A stretch of DNA of 64,000 nt, from positions 89,046,501 to 89,110,500 of the forward strand of contig CM059585.1 of NCBI GenBank assembly GCA_030407085.1, in the 5' to 3' direction. A program made the position numbers and the translations under genes. Positions within the stretch are counted from its first letter, which is position 1; every line of letters starts with the position of its first letter. Source of the stretch: Trichopria drosophilae (Eukaryota; Arthropoda; Insecta; Hymenoptera; Diapriidae). The notes beneath the pieces are model-generated. The model was not told where the DNA came from, did no database searches, and worked only from the letters and a program-made list of their open reading frames with translations. Of the stretch, positions 37,323-46,256 are shown one piece after another.

Positions 37323-38100
37323 ATCATTAGGCTTCGCTAAACTGACCATTGATATTAAAAAGTTGCATCTAATTTCTTCGATAATATCCGTGCTTTGCTG
37401 AGACTCTTCTTCAAGAATCATGAGAATTTGATGTATTGACAATTCTTTCGAAATAGATTCTTGCACCACATTCATAAATTCCGACATCGATTCTGCAGAG
37501 TTACTTGTGATTTTTAAAAATAACTCAAAATTGTTTTCAATAAAACCATTATTCCGTCGTTAATAAGCGGACCAATGTTATGTACTGGTATATTCAGCTG
37601 GTTACCGATTTCTATTTCGACAACATGTATCGTTAGAGATTAATCATTCATATGTTTTCCGAAGTGGAATGTCAAAACTGCACGGCCTCCTACAAATTGA
37701 TCGCATAAAATCCATAAATAACGAATTTTCACGCGGTATGAGGCATGGTTCGTGTCTGTGAGTGTTATAATGTTAGCTAATGATAATTTATACAGGCCTA
37801 TTCGTATAGCGTAAAAGACGTAAACAAATAAGTTAACGAATACAACATAAGAAAGTGATGTGCGATATAAAAATATATATAAAAACGTTGTTTCTAATGA
37901 CGATTTTTTCTTGATTGTGGTTGGTTGCGAGTTTTGTGTGTGTGTAGTATTGTGGTTTATAAGAGATGTGCAAATGTAAATAGATTAATATTGATATTTA
38001 GTGCATAACATTTTATAATTTTGTTAAAATACATTGGTGAAGATGTCGAAGAACAACAACCAGGAATTAAACGACACTCAGGAATTATTTAAAATATTGT
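37323..38100. other. Intron, no gene recognised
   Basis: A short minus frame (37278-37487) overlaps the foldback end. Its part above 37322 has protein-like composition (for example SISKELSIHQILMILEEESQ) but is not identified. Confidence 0.35.
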
Positions 38101-38177
38101 TCCCTGGAGGGGGATCGAACTAACGACCTACGACTCCATAGTCTAGTACGTTCAGTTACCGCCTGAGCCAGGGGGCC
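38101..38177 (-). repeat. tRNA-derived (SINE-like) sequence, copy 1
   Basis: Read on the minus strand it has an A-box-like TGGCTCAGGCGGTAACTG, a B-box-like GTTCGATCC and near-complementary ends (CCCCTGG/CCAGGGA, six of seven pairs). The anticodon and T stems do not pair, so it is not a working tRNA gene. A second copy of the central part is at 42184-42225, which suggests a tRNA-derived SINE. The sequence after the B box (CAATATTTTAAATAATTCCT) loosely resembles that in the other copy. Confidence 0.55.
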
Positions 38178-38849
38178 AATATGTTCATTTTTTTTAAATA
38201 CTTATAAAAATGTCTAGATTCAACAAATGCTGAAATTTTTATGGTGACATTTCGACGAATTTCGGAGTAGGCAATCACCATACTAAAGTAAAAACAAGTT
38301 TTCATTTTAAAGTTGCATAATGGTGGCCATCTACATTGGTTACCTGTTGTTATCAAAAGGTGGTATTTGTGTTTAAAACGTGATATTGAATCGGAATTTC
38401 GATTTGACAGAGTTACTGTAATTTAAAATGCTTTTCTGTTTTGTCGAGGCCATTATAACAGTTGCGAATAGTTCTATACTACATGATATTTCAAATAACA
38501 CATGAACGTGAACCGCAAACATGTTTTTTAATGGCAAATAATTTATTAAACTCAAAAAATATGCAGGTTACCTTTAACTGAGCAAATTAGCCATTTTACC
38601 ATCCAATCAAATTAAAACTCATTTTAGATGGAATATGACACGAAATTTTTATGTTTGCATCTGCAATCTTATTAGAAACACTCGTCAAAATAAAAAATTG
38701 TCGAAATGTTCTCTTCATCAAGCAATATTTAGACGAATACTAAATGTTCGCAATACCATTACTGTAGTCCTATTTCATTAGTATCCTTTACCTAAATTTT
38801 TCGTGGAGCTTGCCGCCTCCCAATTTCATCACCTAGTTTGAGTATCATA
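38178..38849. other. Intron, no gene recognised
   Basis: Two minus frames (38156-38356 and 38373-38555) are unremarkable. Confidence 0.35.
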
Positions 38850-38985
38850 AACAATTCGATCCGTTTCAGCCTATCTATCGAAAACGATACAAGTGGACGA
38901 CAGATTAGGGAAAGTTACCGGGATGATCCTCATGGATTTCTCTAATGCTTTCGATACCGTACCCTATCATAATTATTAAATTGGT
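38850..38985 (+). pseudogene. Reverse-transcriptase fragment of a LINE
   Basis: The plus frame reads DDRLGK then VTGMILMDFSNAFDTVPYH and a stop at 38977-38979. The DFSxAFDTV block is the hallmark of the palm-domain start (RT motif A with first catalytic Asp) in Jockey/CR1/I-type retrotransposons. Just upstream, in another frame, QFDPFQP resembles the preceding Q-x-GFRPG block, so at least one frameshift is present. The catalytic YADD region is not seen downstream. The fragment is a fossil cut off by stops and by the large foldback starting at 39384. Confidence 0.75.
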
Positions 38986-39383
38986 CTAGATCTTATCAAA
39001 ATCTTTTTCTTATTTCATAAGCATGGGTGTTAAACAAATTTATATTGATTTTGTTGATGAAATTGTTTGCATAGATCAGATAATTAAATTCAGTCTGTTC
39101 TGAGGGCAGATGCCTGCAACATAAATGAGAAACTCCGCAATGCACTTCATCAGTCAAAGTTTGCCAAACAGATCCTCTCCATGTACACTCTAACCGACCT
39201 TATGGCTTTATCTATTTTGCCTTTTTGTTACTATTGTTGCGTTGACATGACGCATGTCCCTAACGAGTATGATTACTTCCTCCAATTGGAGGTTTTAAGT
39301 AGGCGCCGACTATCGGCTAATTCGGAATTAAAACCAGTATCATCGATTATCATTTGAACTCCAGTATATATTTTTCAAAAATT
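38986..39383. other. Possible decayed LINE sequence
   Basis: Slightly GC-richer sequence continues the LINE fragment, but the reading frame is lost. Confidence 0.3.
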
Positions 39384-39912
39384 GGGTGTACTTCCGAAAA
39401 GGACGGTTCGGAAATCCTTAGCGGACATATGTTTTCTGACGTATTTTGATGTGCTGAATTCGAATATCATCATGAAAATTGGCGCAAATGCGATTATCAT
39501 GGTGGAAACCACGAAAAACCTGTAAAAATAGCTATTTTTTTAGTATTTTGCGTTTATGTCGTAAACTACAAATTGTACAGAAAACTGTTTCCAACAAAAA
39601 GTGTACAGCATAAAATTCTTCACACAAAAGGTTTTATGCATTTTCTCCGTATTAATCCGATTTTTGTGCACGAACTAATCCTACTTCACTATCTTTATCA
39701 GGGCTTCCTAAATGGCAGGTTCCAGGACATTTTTGGGTTCCAGGACTGTCCAGAAACACCCAGACAGGTTTAGGCGAGGTTTGCTAGTGGTTGGGTTAGG
39801 TTAGTATTTACGGGGGATCTGGGGGGGGGGGGGGGGCTGCGCACAGTCTATTTGAGGCACACCAAGTGCAGGCTAAGATAATTAATTGAATATACCCACG
39901 AGCAGTGTGTAT

Positions 39913-41750
39913 TAGGGTGGCCCTTATTTTAGATATTTTCGAATTTCATGCGGGATCGATTCGAATAATTAAAAAATGATTTTTAAGCTTGGTGAGAGCT
40001 CTTAATTTTAATATTTAGGGGTGGCGCATTTGACTTGAAGTTTAACATTGGTTTTAAATGGGAAAAACTTACTATTTCAGTTTTTTAACTCTCACTTTTC
40101 CTGAAAAAATTGTAATTTTTTGCCCATTGGCAGATATATTCTGGAATACTTTTAGGTGAGAAAAACCCAAGTTACGATAAAAAAAATTTTTTTTCGGTCG
40201 ATTTATTCAAGATTTACTTATTACAATTTGTAGCTCAAAAAATTAAAAAAGTGTCAATTTTTCATTTATTTCCTTTATAACTCGGGACAAATACATTTTA
40301 CAATTTTAACTCAAAGATATTTCATTTCTTTAAAGATTTCTGCGTAAAATTACCTCCTTAGTAGTCCAAATGATGTAATAGAGAGTAGTTATCGCATTTT
40401 TAAAGAATACGTTTTTTTTTGTCGAAAATCAAGTAAAAGAATAGTATTTTTCGATACTAGTGCGTAAAATACGATTTTACGCACCGTTTTTAACATGCGA
40501 TTAGATAGGGCGGTGCGTAAAATCGAATTCTTACGCACGCGTGCCGAACGATATTTTTCGATATACTATGCGTAAAATTTGTGCGCCGTTTTCTGTGGGT
40601 CAAATATGATGTTACGCACGTGTGATGACCGCGGCGCACGAGTGCCCGGCGCAGCCGTGCAGCACGAGAGAGCCCCGGTCAGCAGTAGTGCGTAAAATCA
40701 AATTTTACGCATAGTATATCGAAAAACATATTTTAGTTAATCCGCCATTACGCGCAAACAAAAAATCTAATCGTAATATATTATACAGGATAATATTCTT
40801 TACCTTTTTTCGGATCGAAATGCCTACTAATAACTTGATTAAAAAATTTCTTGGCGAATTATGGCATTAAAGAAATTACTCCGTTTGGCTAGCGTAAAAT
40901 CTGGAACCGACTTTTTTCAAATATTATTACAAAATTAATATCTTCTCAGGTATTTATATGGAAAACAGCTGAAATTTGGTATTCGGTGGTATTCGAGGTC
41001 GCTGATTACGAATCTCATCTTCGATTTTCAAAATTTAAAATAGCGGATCAAATGTTGAAAAGTTATCTGATTCAAATTTAATGCCATAATTCGCCAAGAA
41101 ATTTTTTAATCAAGTTATTAGTGGGCATTTCGATCCGTAAAAAGGTAAGGAATATGATCCTGTATAATACATTACGATTAGATTTTTTATTTGCGCGTAA
41201 TGGCGGATAAACTAAAATATGTTTTTTTTACTTGATTTTCGAAAAAAAAAACGTATTCTTTAAAAATGCGATAACTACTCTCGATTACATCATTTGGACT
41301 TTACTAAGGAGGTAATTTTACACAGAAATCTTTAAAGAAATGAAATATCTTTGAGTTAAAATTGTAAAATGTATTTGTCCCGAGTTATAAAGGAAATAAA
41401 TGAAAAATTGACACTTTTTTAATTTTTTGAGCTACAAATTGTAATAAGTAAATCTTGAATAAATCGACCGAAAAAAAATTTTTTTTATCATAACTTAGTT
41501 TTTTCTCACCTAAAAGTATTCCAGAATATATCTGCCAATGGGCAATAAATTACAATTTTTTCAGGAAAAGTGAGAGTTAAAAAACTGAAATAGTAAGTTT
41601 TTCCCATTTAACTTCAAGTCAAATGCGCCACCCGTTAATATTAAAATTAAGAGCTCTCACCAAGCTTAAAAATCATTTTTTAATTGTTCGAATCGATCTA
41701 GGGGGTGTCCCGTATGAAATTCGAAAATATCTAAAATAAGGGCCACCCTA
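39913..41750. mobile_element. 1.84-kb palindromic element with TAGGGTGGCCC ends
   Basis: The ends TAGGGTGGCCCTTATTTTAG (39913) and the reverse complement ending CCACCCTA (41750) are perfect inverted repeats, flanked on both sides by GTGTAT (39907-39912 and 41751-41756), a likely 6-bp target duplication. The arms match almost base for base over about 700 bp each. The left arm is interrupted by the palindrome-rich MITE at 40436-40724. The loop (about 40880-41085) carries the GTCGCTGATTACGAATCTC repeat. No transposase frame is present. Confidence 0.8.
40436..40724 (+). mobile_element. Palindrome-rich MITE, copy 2
   Basis: This segment breaks the left arm of the surrounding palindrome and is absent from the right arm, where the sequence runs directly from ACTTGATTTTCG to AAAATATG, which gives a pre-insertion version of the site. 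Its ends, TTTTTCGATACTAGTGCGTA and (reverse complement) TTTTTCGATATACTATGCG, each lead into a perfect GCGTAAAATnnnATTTTACGC palindrome (40461 and 40688). The body is homologous to 18118-18412 inverted. Confidence 0.8.
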
Positions 41751-42183
41751 GTGTATATATATATACATACAGGTGTACTTTACGAAAATACATTATTTCC
41801 ACATTCTACAAAAATGTACTCAGCCCTCATTTACGCGATTTCCGTTAATAAAACGGAGAAAATGTATAACCGTTTTTGTAGAGAATTTCATGCCCTACTT
41901 TTTTTGTTTGAAACATTTTTCTATACAGTTTGTGGTTTTTGAAATAAACGCAAAAAACTAACAAAAATAGCTATTTTTACAGGTTTTTCGTGATTTCCAC
42001 CATGATAATCGCATTTGCGACAATTTTCATGATGATATTCGAATTCAGCACATCAAAATACGTCAGAAAATATATGTCCACTAAGGATATCCGGACCGTC
42101 CTTTTCGGAAGTATATCCCAAAAATTATTCGAATCAAAATGTTTTCAACAAAATAATAAAAATTATCCGAGTTTAATAGGTAC

Positions 42184-42230
42184 TGGACTACGAAGTCGTA
42201 GGTCGTTAGTACGATCCCCGGCTCGGCAAT
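42184..42230 (+). repeat. tRNA-derived (SINE-like) sequence, copy 2
   Basis: GACTACGAAGTCGTAGGTCG followed by TTAGTACGATCCCC matches the minus-strand copy at 38101-38177 (GACTATGGAGTCGTAGGTCG, TTAGTTCGATCCCC). The A-box half is not seen. Confidence 0.55.
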
Positions 42231-43023
42231 TTTTCGAAATTGTTTTCAGGCAGCAGTTTGATATGTGTAAGACGAACCACGCTGTCTGTTTGGCATTTTC
42301 GAGGTATTGTCTTCAGGCGGAAATCGAGCCATGGCCGATGCTGCACTTAATGTGGGTTTCTGCCGTTTCCTACATTCTCGACAAATATGAGTATGGCGCC
42401 ATCTAAGACAACCTGCAGCTCTTGCAATGGTGCTCACCTGTACCCGGACAAGCTCCCTGAGAGCTCGTCGGACACCTCGATCGAGGTGGAAGGTAGAGGG
42501 GGAAAAAAATAATAATAATGCGATTCCGCATATTGCGCTTACATATTTTTTTTGTAATTATCTTGATTTTAGCAAGGTTCTACAGTTATTTACGATTCAA
42601 ACAGTGCTCGGTGATACTGGTTTTAGTTCAAATTTGTCTGGCAGTTGGCGCCGATCCTTGACTTTACACCTCGAATGAGCTCTAAACTGTTGCGCACATG
42701 AAAGGGAGCGCATATAAAAGTTTTCTTTTTTTCTTCAAGAACTGAACTGGATAGCTGTTCGCGACCGCAATATTGTTTGTTCTCTTTGGTCTTCAAGGTT
42801 ATAAAAATATATCGGCTACCTGATAAATATGATAATTGTTCACGATTATTATCACTTAAATTAAAGGAAATAAAACGCCGACACTTCCGTTTCGAAAATA
42901 TGTATATTTCGTACCAGCTTCCAGAGGCTACCGAACCGAATAGGACTAACCACCAAAACAAACGATTGTCACATTTTTTAACAAACTCGTTACCATTAAC
43001 AACCACGAATATGTTAAGTAGCT
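42231..43023. other. GC-richer stretch with short frames, no gene identified
   Basis: A plus frame from ATG at 42393 reads MAPSKTTCSSCNGAHLYP, with a CxxC pair, and ends in about 40 codons before an AAT run near 42510. It could be a decayed fragment of a retroelement 3' end. Frames at 42623-43049 on both strands are unrecognised. Confidence 0.25.
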
Positions 43024-43607
43024 ATCCGAATGGATTCCACGACAATTGATCGAAAAACGATTGGTCGAATGCACAATTGGTCGAAAGCACAATTGGTCGA
43101 AAACACAAAAAAAAAACTTAACACACATCCACCTAACGGTGCTTTAGTAATTTTTTCCATGCGTCATTTTCTCTTCGGTTATTTTTTCCTGGTCATTTGT
43201 TCTGCGGTCATTTTTTCATTGGTCATTTTGCCGGCACGCATTAACATCATCTAAGTTTCCAGGACATAATATTCGGAATCTTAGAGCGTTCCCGGGGGAG
43301 CCACCGTACTACTAACCTCTAACCTATCCTATACTATGAGCAAACCACTGAACCCAACATCCAAATTAAAAATATTTAGCGAAAAACGATGGAAAAGTCA
43401 GACAGGCCCATAGCAGAGAGAATTTTTTCCACAGGTCATTTTTTCAGACACCCATTACTTTCCGGTCGTTGTACATGCAATCAGTTATTTTTCTATCAAT
43501 TGTTTTTCGACCAATTGTGCATTCGACCAATTTTACCTTTCGATCAATTGTTTTTTCGACCAATTGTTTTTCGATCAATTGACGGGTTATCAATTATCAT
43601 CCGAATG
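43024..43607. mobile_element. MITE with 9-bp target duplication and CAATTGGTCGAA repeats
   Basis: Identical 9-mers ATCCGAATG lie at 43024-43032 and 43599-43607. Between them are imperfect inverted ends (GATTCCACGACAATTGATCG on the left; reverse complement of the right begins GATAATTGATAACCCG and then CAATTGATCGAAAAAC). Both ends carry three to five subterminal copies of AATTGGTCGAA or its variant AATTGATCGAA, direct on the left and inverted on the right, plus GGTCATTTTTT words. A 9-bp duplication fits Mutator-like (MULE) transposition. No transposase is present. Confidence 0.75.
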
Positions 43608-44147
43608 TCGCACCTACGTGACCCATTTCAAAATTCGTCAATGAATTTCGAAGTTTAACCTCTTGTGCACAAGACAAGTATACTCGTCCAAACTACATTG
43701 TTTCCATATGGGAAAAGAAAAACTTGTGTTCAGAAGGGTGAAACATATATAGTTTCACATTTTCCATTTTCCCAATTCAGTGGTTCGAGATATCTTTTTG
43801 AACTTAAACTCCCTACTTAATTCTAACTCTTGGCACTCCCTGGCCTTGTCAGAGAAGAATACCCAGCGCCCAGATCTAAGTTCTCCACGAGAATTTCCCC
43901 CGCATCCTTTTCGGGACCAAAACCCCGCTTATCCCTGTTGACATGGCGCTCCCATGCCAGTCGATGGCTTTTTGCAGTGCCTAGGGATCGGTCCACATGC
44001 ATGCTGTCCACTGCAGAAAACTTACGCCGAGGTACAAAAAACACATAAAACACATGCATTGTAAATATAGATTCCCAAGCTCAACAATTATACTAGTCCC
44101 TTTACTGGTATAAGGGTATAAGCTACTGAAGTTTAAAGCTCCAACAT
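43608..44147. other. Spacer with GC-richer block 43830-44040
   Basis: Overlapping open frames on both strands (43823-44059 minus, 43830-44048 plus) have unrecognised translations. The position just before the LINE C-terminal frame allows it to be retroelement sequence, but I see no motif. Confidence 0.25.
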
Positions 44148-45080
44148 TTGTATGCATACTACCAGTGTAAAAAACCAGGAGTTTATATTTCATCGGACTT
44201 ATCTTGGAATCGTCATATTGCTGCAATATCCTCAAAAGTTCACTACACCTTGTATCGTTTACGGTACCGTGGCGCACAACTATCTTCCAAAATAAAATTA
44301 CTACTCGTGAATGCCTTAGTCATTCCACACTTTGATTATGCGTGCATAGTATTTTCAGATCTTTCTGGCTATTTAAATCTAAAGTTGCAGCGTTTATTAA
44401 ATAGTGCTCTTCGTTTCGTTTATAATTTACGACGAGATCAAAATCTCTCGTCCTTTTATTTATCTGCGCGTTGGTTAAAGAGTTCTGATCGTCGCAAATA
44501 CTTTTTGGGTACCATGATGTATCAGATATTAGCTACGTCCAAACCATCTTATCTACGGTCTAGATTTATCAACCTAACAGGCTTACGTAGATCAATGCGA
44601 AATGCCACATCTACTTTTATGATTCCTTATTGTCGCACAGATCGATATAGGAATTCTTTTTGGATATCTGCGATTTATTTCTGGAACACCCTTCCAGATG
44701 CTTTAAAACAGTCAGCATCTATAGCTATTTTTCGTGCAGGGTTATTTAGTTTACTTTTTAATGAATCGCAAGTGTCTTCTGCTAGGCTAATGTGATGTGT
44801 TAATTATTGTATATATAATTGATGTCCTTAGATCTTAATTATTATTTCGCGAGTTTAAAATTGTTATTATATAAATTAAAATAGATTTCTAGAATATTTC
44901 ACTCAGTAGCGAAGCAAGTTGAACAGCGTTCCACTTATATTTATATGATTTTTATATCTGTAATTTTTGTAATTTCTTAAAATGTTTATTCGTTTATTTA
45001 TTATTGTACAAATTGTATTTCTTTATATGTCTAGGGGCTAGTTGCCCAAGACATTAATAAATATTATACATACATACATA
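44148..45080 (+). pseudogene. LINE reverse-transcriptase C-terminal region and 3'UTR
   Basis: The frame from 44148 to the stop at 44793 encodes the region after the RT catalytic core. GVYISSDLSWNRHI matches the 'LGV.lD..LSW..HI' block, followed by LLVNALVIPHFDYAC (the 'y.slI.P.leYa..vW' block) and the late ISAIYFWNTLPDALKQS (the 'R..n.WN.LP' block) typical of Jockey/CR1/I-type elements. No ATG or catalytic YADD lies upstream, so the copy is 5' truncated or rearranged. The 3' part ends in TTAATAAATATTATACATAC and a short ATAC repeat near 45080. It is in the same orientation as the Activin-beta intron that holds it. Confidence 0.85.
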
Positions 45081-45369
45081 AATAGTCAAAACATAGTAAG
45101 TATGTAATATGCATTAAATAGTATAGTACAATGCAAGTGCGTGAAGTAAGTGTTTTATCATTAATTATTAATACTTTGCCTGTGATCGGAGGCGTAATTT
45201 TGAAAATGCTCATTATCAATATTACTTCGATTCAGGTCATAGGTCATAGGTGTAAATCATTTTCAATTTTTATATATCTAAGAAGGACTATATTGTTATA
45301 ATACATCTATGGAATATAATACATTAGTTCCGACCCCCTCCCCTCCTCCTTTTTTGTTTCAGTCAATAA
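45081..45369. other. Spacer
   Basis: AT-rich, nothing recognised. Confidence 0.3.
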
Positions 45370-45447
45370 ACAAATATCGATATAATTTTCTAATATAAGT
45401 GATGTAATAAAAGTATATAATATAAGGTTTTAGTAAATGAACGAGTA

Positions 45448-45707
45448 TTAACCTCTAAAGGGCCGGGTTTTGAGGTTTCGAAACCTCCTTTGAAATTGCC
45501 CAAATTCATGTCTTGTATCACCCATCAACTATGTTCCTATCAGGGACCGAGCCAATATATAAACTGGTCAGTCTGTAAAACAGCAATTGCTGTGGCTCGC
45601 CCTCTGGCATTTTTGTATTATTTATATCCTGTATTGTTTTTGTAATTACCAATAAAGACGTGATTATTATTATTATTATATCGGCTCTCCGGCCCTTTAA
45701 AGGTTAA
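45448..45707. mobile_element. 260-bp TTAA element inside family A
   Basis: It is bounded by TTAA at 45448-45451 and 45704-45707, with ends TTAACCTCTAAAGGGCCGGG and (reverse complement of the right) TTAACCTTTAAAGGGCCGG. The paralogous empty site at 10491-10504 (GAGTATTAAGGAAT) has a single TTAA, proving duplication of TTAA on insertion. A perfect 16-bp palindrome GAGGTTTCGAAACCTC lies near the left end. Much of the interior is a LINE tail (45566-45680). Confidence 0.85.
45566..45680 (+). mobile_element. 3' tail of a non-LTR retrotransposon, copy 2
   Basis: It is collinear with 23251-23361: GGTCAGTCTGTAAAACAGC, a TTGCTGTGGCTC block, a TTTTTGTA stretch, CCAATAAAGACG and a short ATT microsatellite. 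It lies wholly inside the TTAA element, so it was either inserted there or is carried as cargo. Confidence 0.7.
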
Positions 45708-45790
45708 GGAATACTCAACTTGTCATAGGGTCGAAGTTTCTGAGCGAGCAAAGCCAACGCTAGTTTGATTCCTGAAATTTATATCACTAA

Positions 45791-46015
45791 ACACAAACTT
45801 ATTTTAGGGTAGTGTTTTTAATTCATAACAACTTTAGCATTCAGGTATTTTTCTACGTTAATTCAATGTGATGTCCGGACCGGTCATGATATTTAAATGC
45901 ATATTTAAGGCGAATGCAAAGAAACAATTTTGAACGCATTTTTATAACATTTTATAAATCTATATCTAGTCGAAACATTAAATAATCGAAAATGGTGTCT
46001 TTTTTCTGTTTGCAG
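45791..46015. other. Intron end
   Basis: Leads to a strong acceptor with a pyrimidine tract (TCTTTTTTCTGTTTGCAG, AG at 46014-46015). Confidence 0.7.
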
Positions 46016-46256
46016 ATACTACGCAAATTACTGCAGGGGAGACTGCGCGGCGGGCCACCGGACGCCGGATACATTTCCGAATTATTATACTCATGTGATC
46101 GAAGAGTACCGTAAGATGGATCGATTGGCCGGCATGCAGCCGTGCTGTGCCCCTCTGAAATTCTCGTCGATGTCGTTAATTTATTACGGGCCAGAATCTA
46201 ACATCATCAAGAGGGATCTGCCAAAAATGGTAGTCGACGAGTGCGGATGTCCCTAA
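46016..46256 (+). CDS. Actbeta: Activin-beta terminal exon: cystine-knot domain
   Basis: The first base completes Gly with the GG of the previous exon. Then 79 codons run to TAA at 46254-46256. They encode YYANYCRGDC, the CxxxC pattern of finger 1, GHRTPDTFPNYYTHVIEEYR (the wrist helix region), QPCCAPLKFSSMSLIYY (with the CC that includes the interchain-disulphide cysteine) and the terminal VDECGCP. With exon 29905-30082 the mature chain is about 114 residues with nine cysteines, as in activin/inhibin-beta rather than BMPs. The ligand is secreted, works as a disulphide dimer and signals through type I/II serine-threonine kinase receptors to SMAD2/3-type factors. No truncation is visible. Confidence 0.97.

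Larger units (their letters stand above)
39384..42120. mobile_element. Family C foldback, 2.7 kb, hosting nested insertions
   Basis: The outer arms are 39384-39665 (GGGTGTACTTCCGAAAAGGA, ATGATAATCG-type blocks, GGTTTTATGCATTTTCTCCG) and 41850-42120 (CGGAGAAAATGTATAACC, CGGACCGTCCTTTTCGGAAG, TATATCCC). The centre contains a G-rich tract (about 39815-39835) next to GGTTGGGTTAGGTTAGTA, homologous to the 36.9-kb centre. A separate inverted-repeat element (39913-41750) has inserted in it. Open frames 41751-41961 and 41990-42406 are read through the right arm. Confidence 0.8.
45370..45790 (+). mobile_element. Family A repeat, 3' part, split by a TTAA element
   Basis: AAATATCGATATAATTTTCT, AGTAAATGAACGAGTA and, after the insertion, GGAATACTCAACTTGTCATA then GGGTCGAAGTTTCTGAGCGA match 10440-10560. 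The order and the precise interruption show that the inner element is younger than this copy. Confidence 0.75.

Noticed and set aside
38101..38177. Functional tRNA gene
   Set aside because: The anticodon and T stems do not pair and no valid anticodon loop can be placed, despite good A and B boxes.
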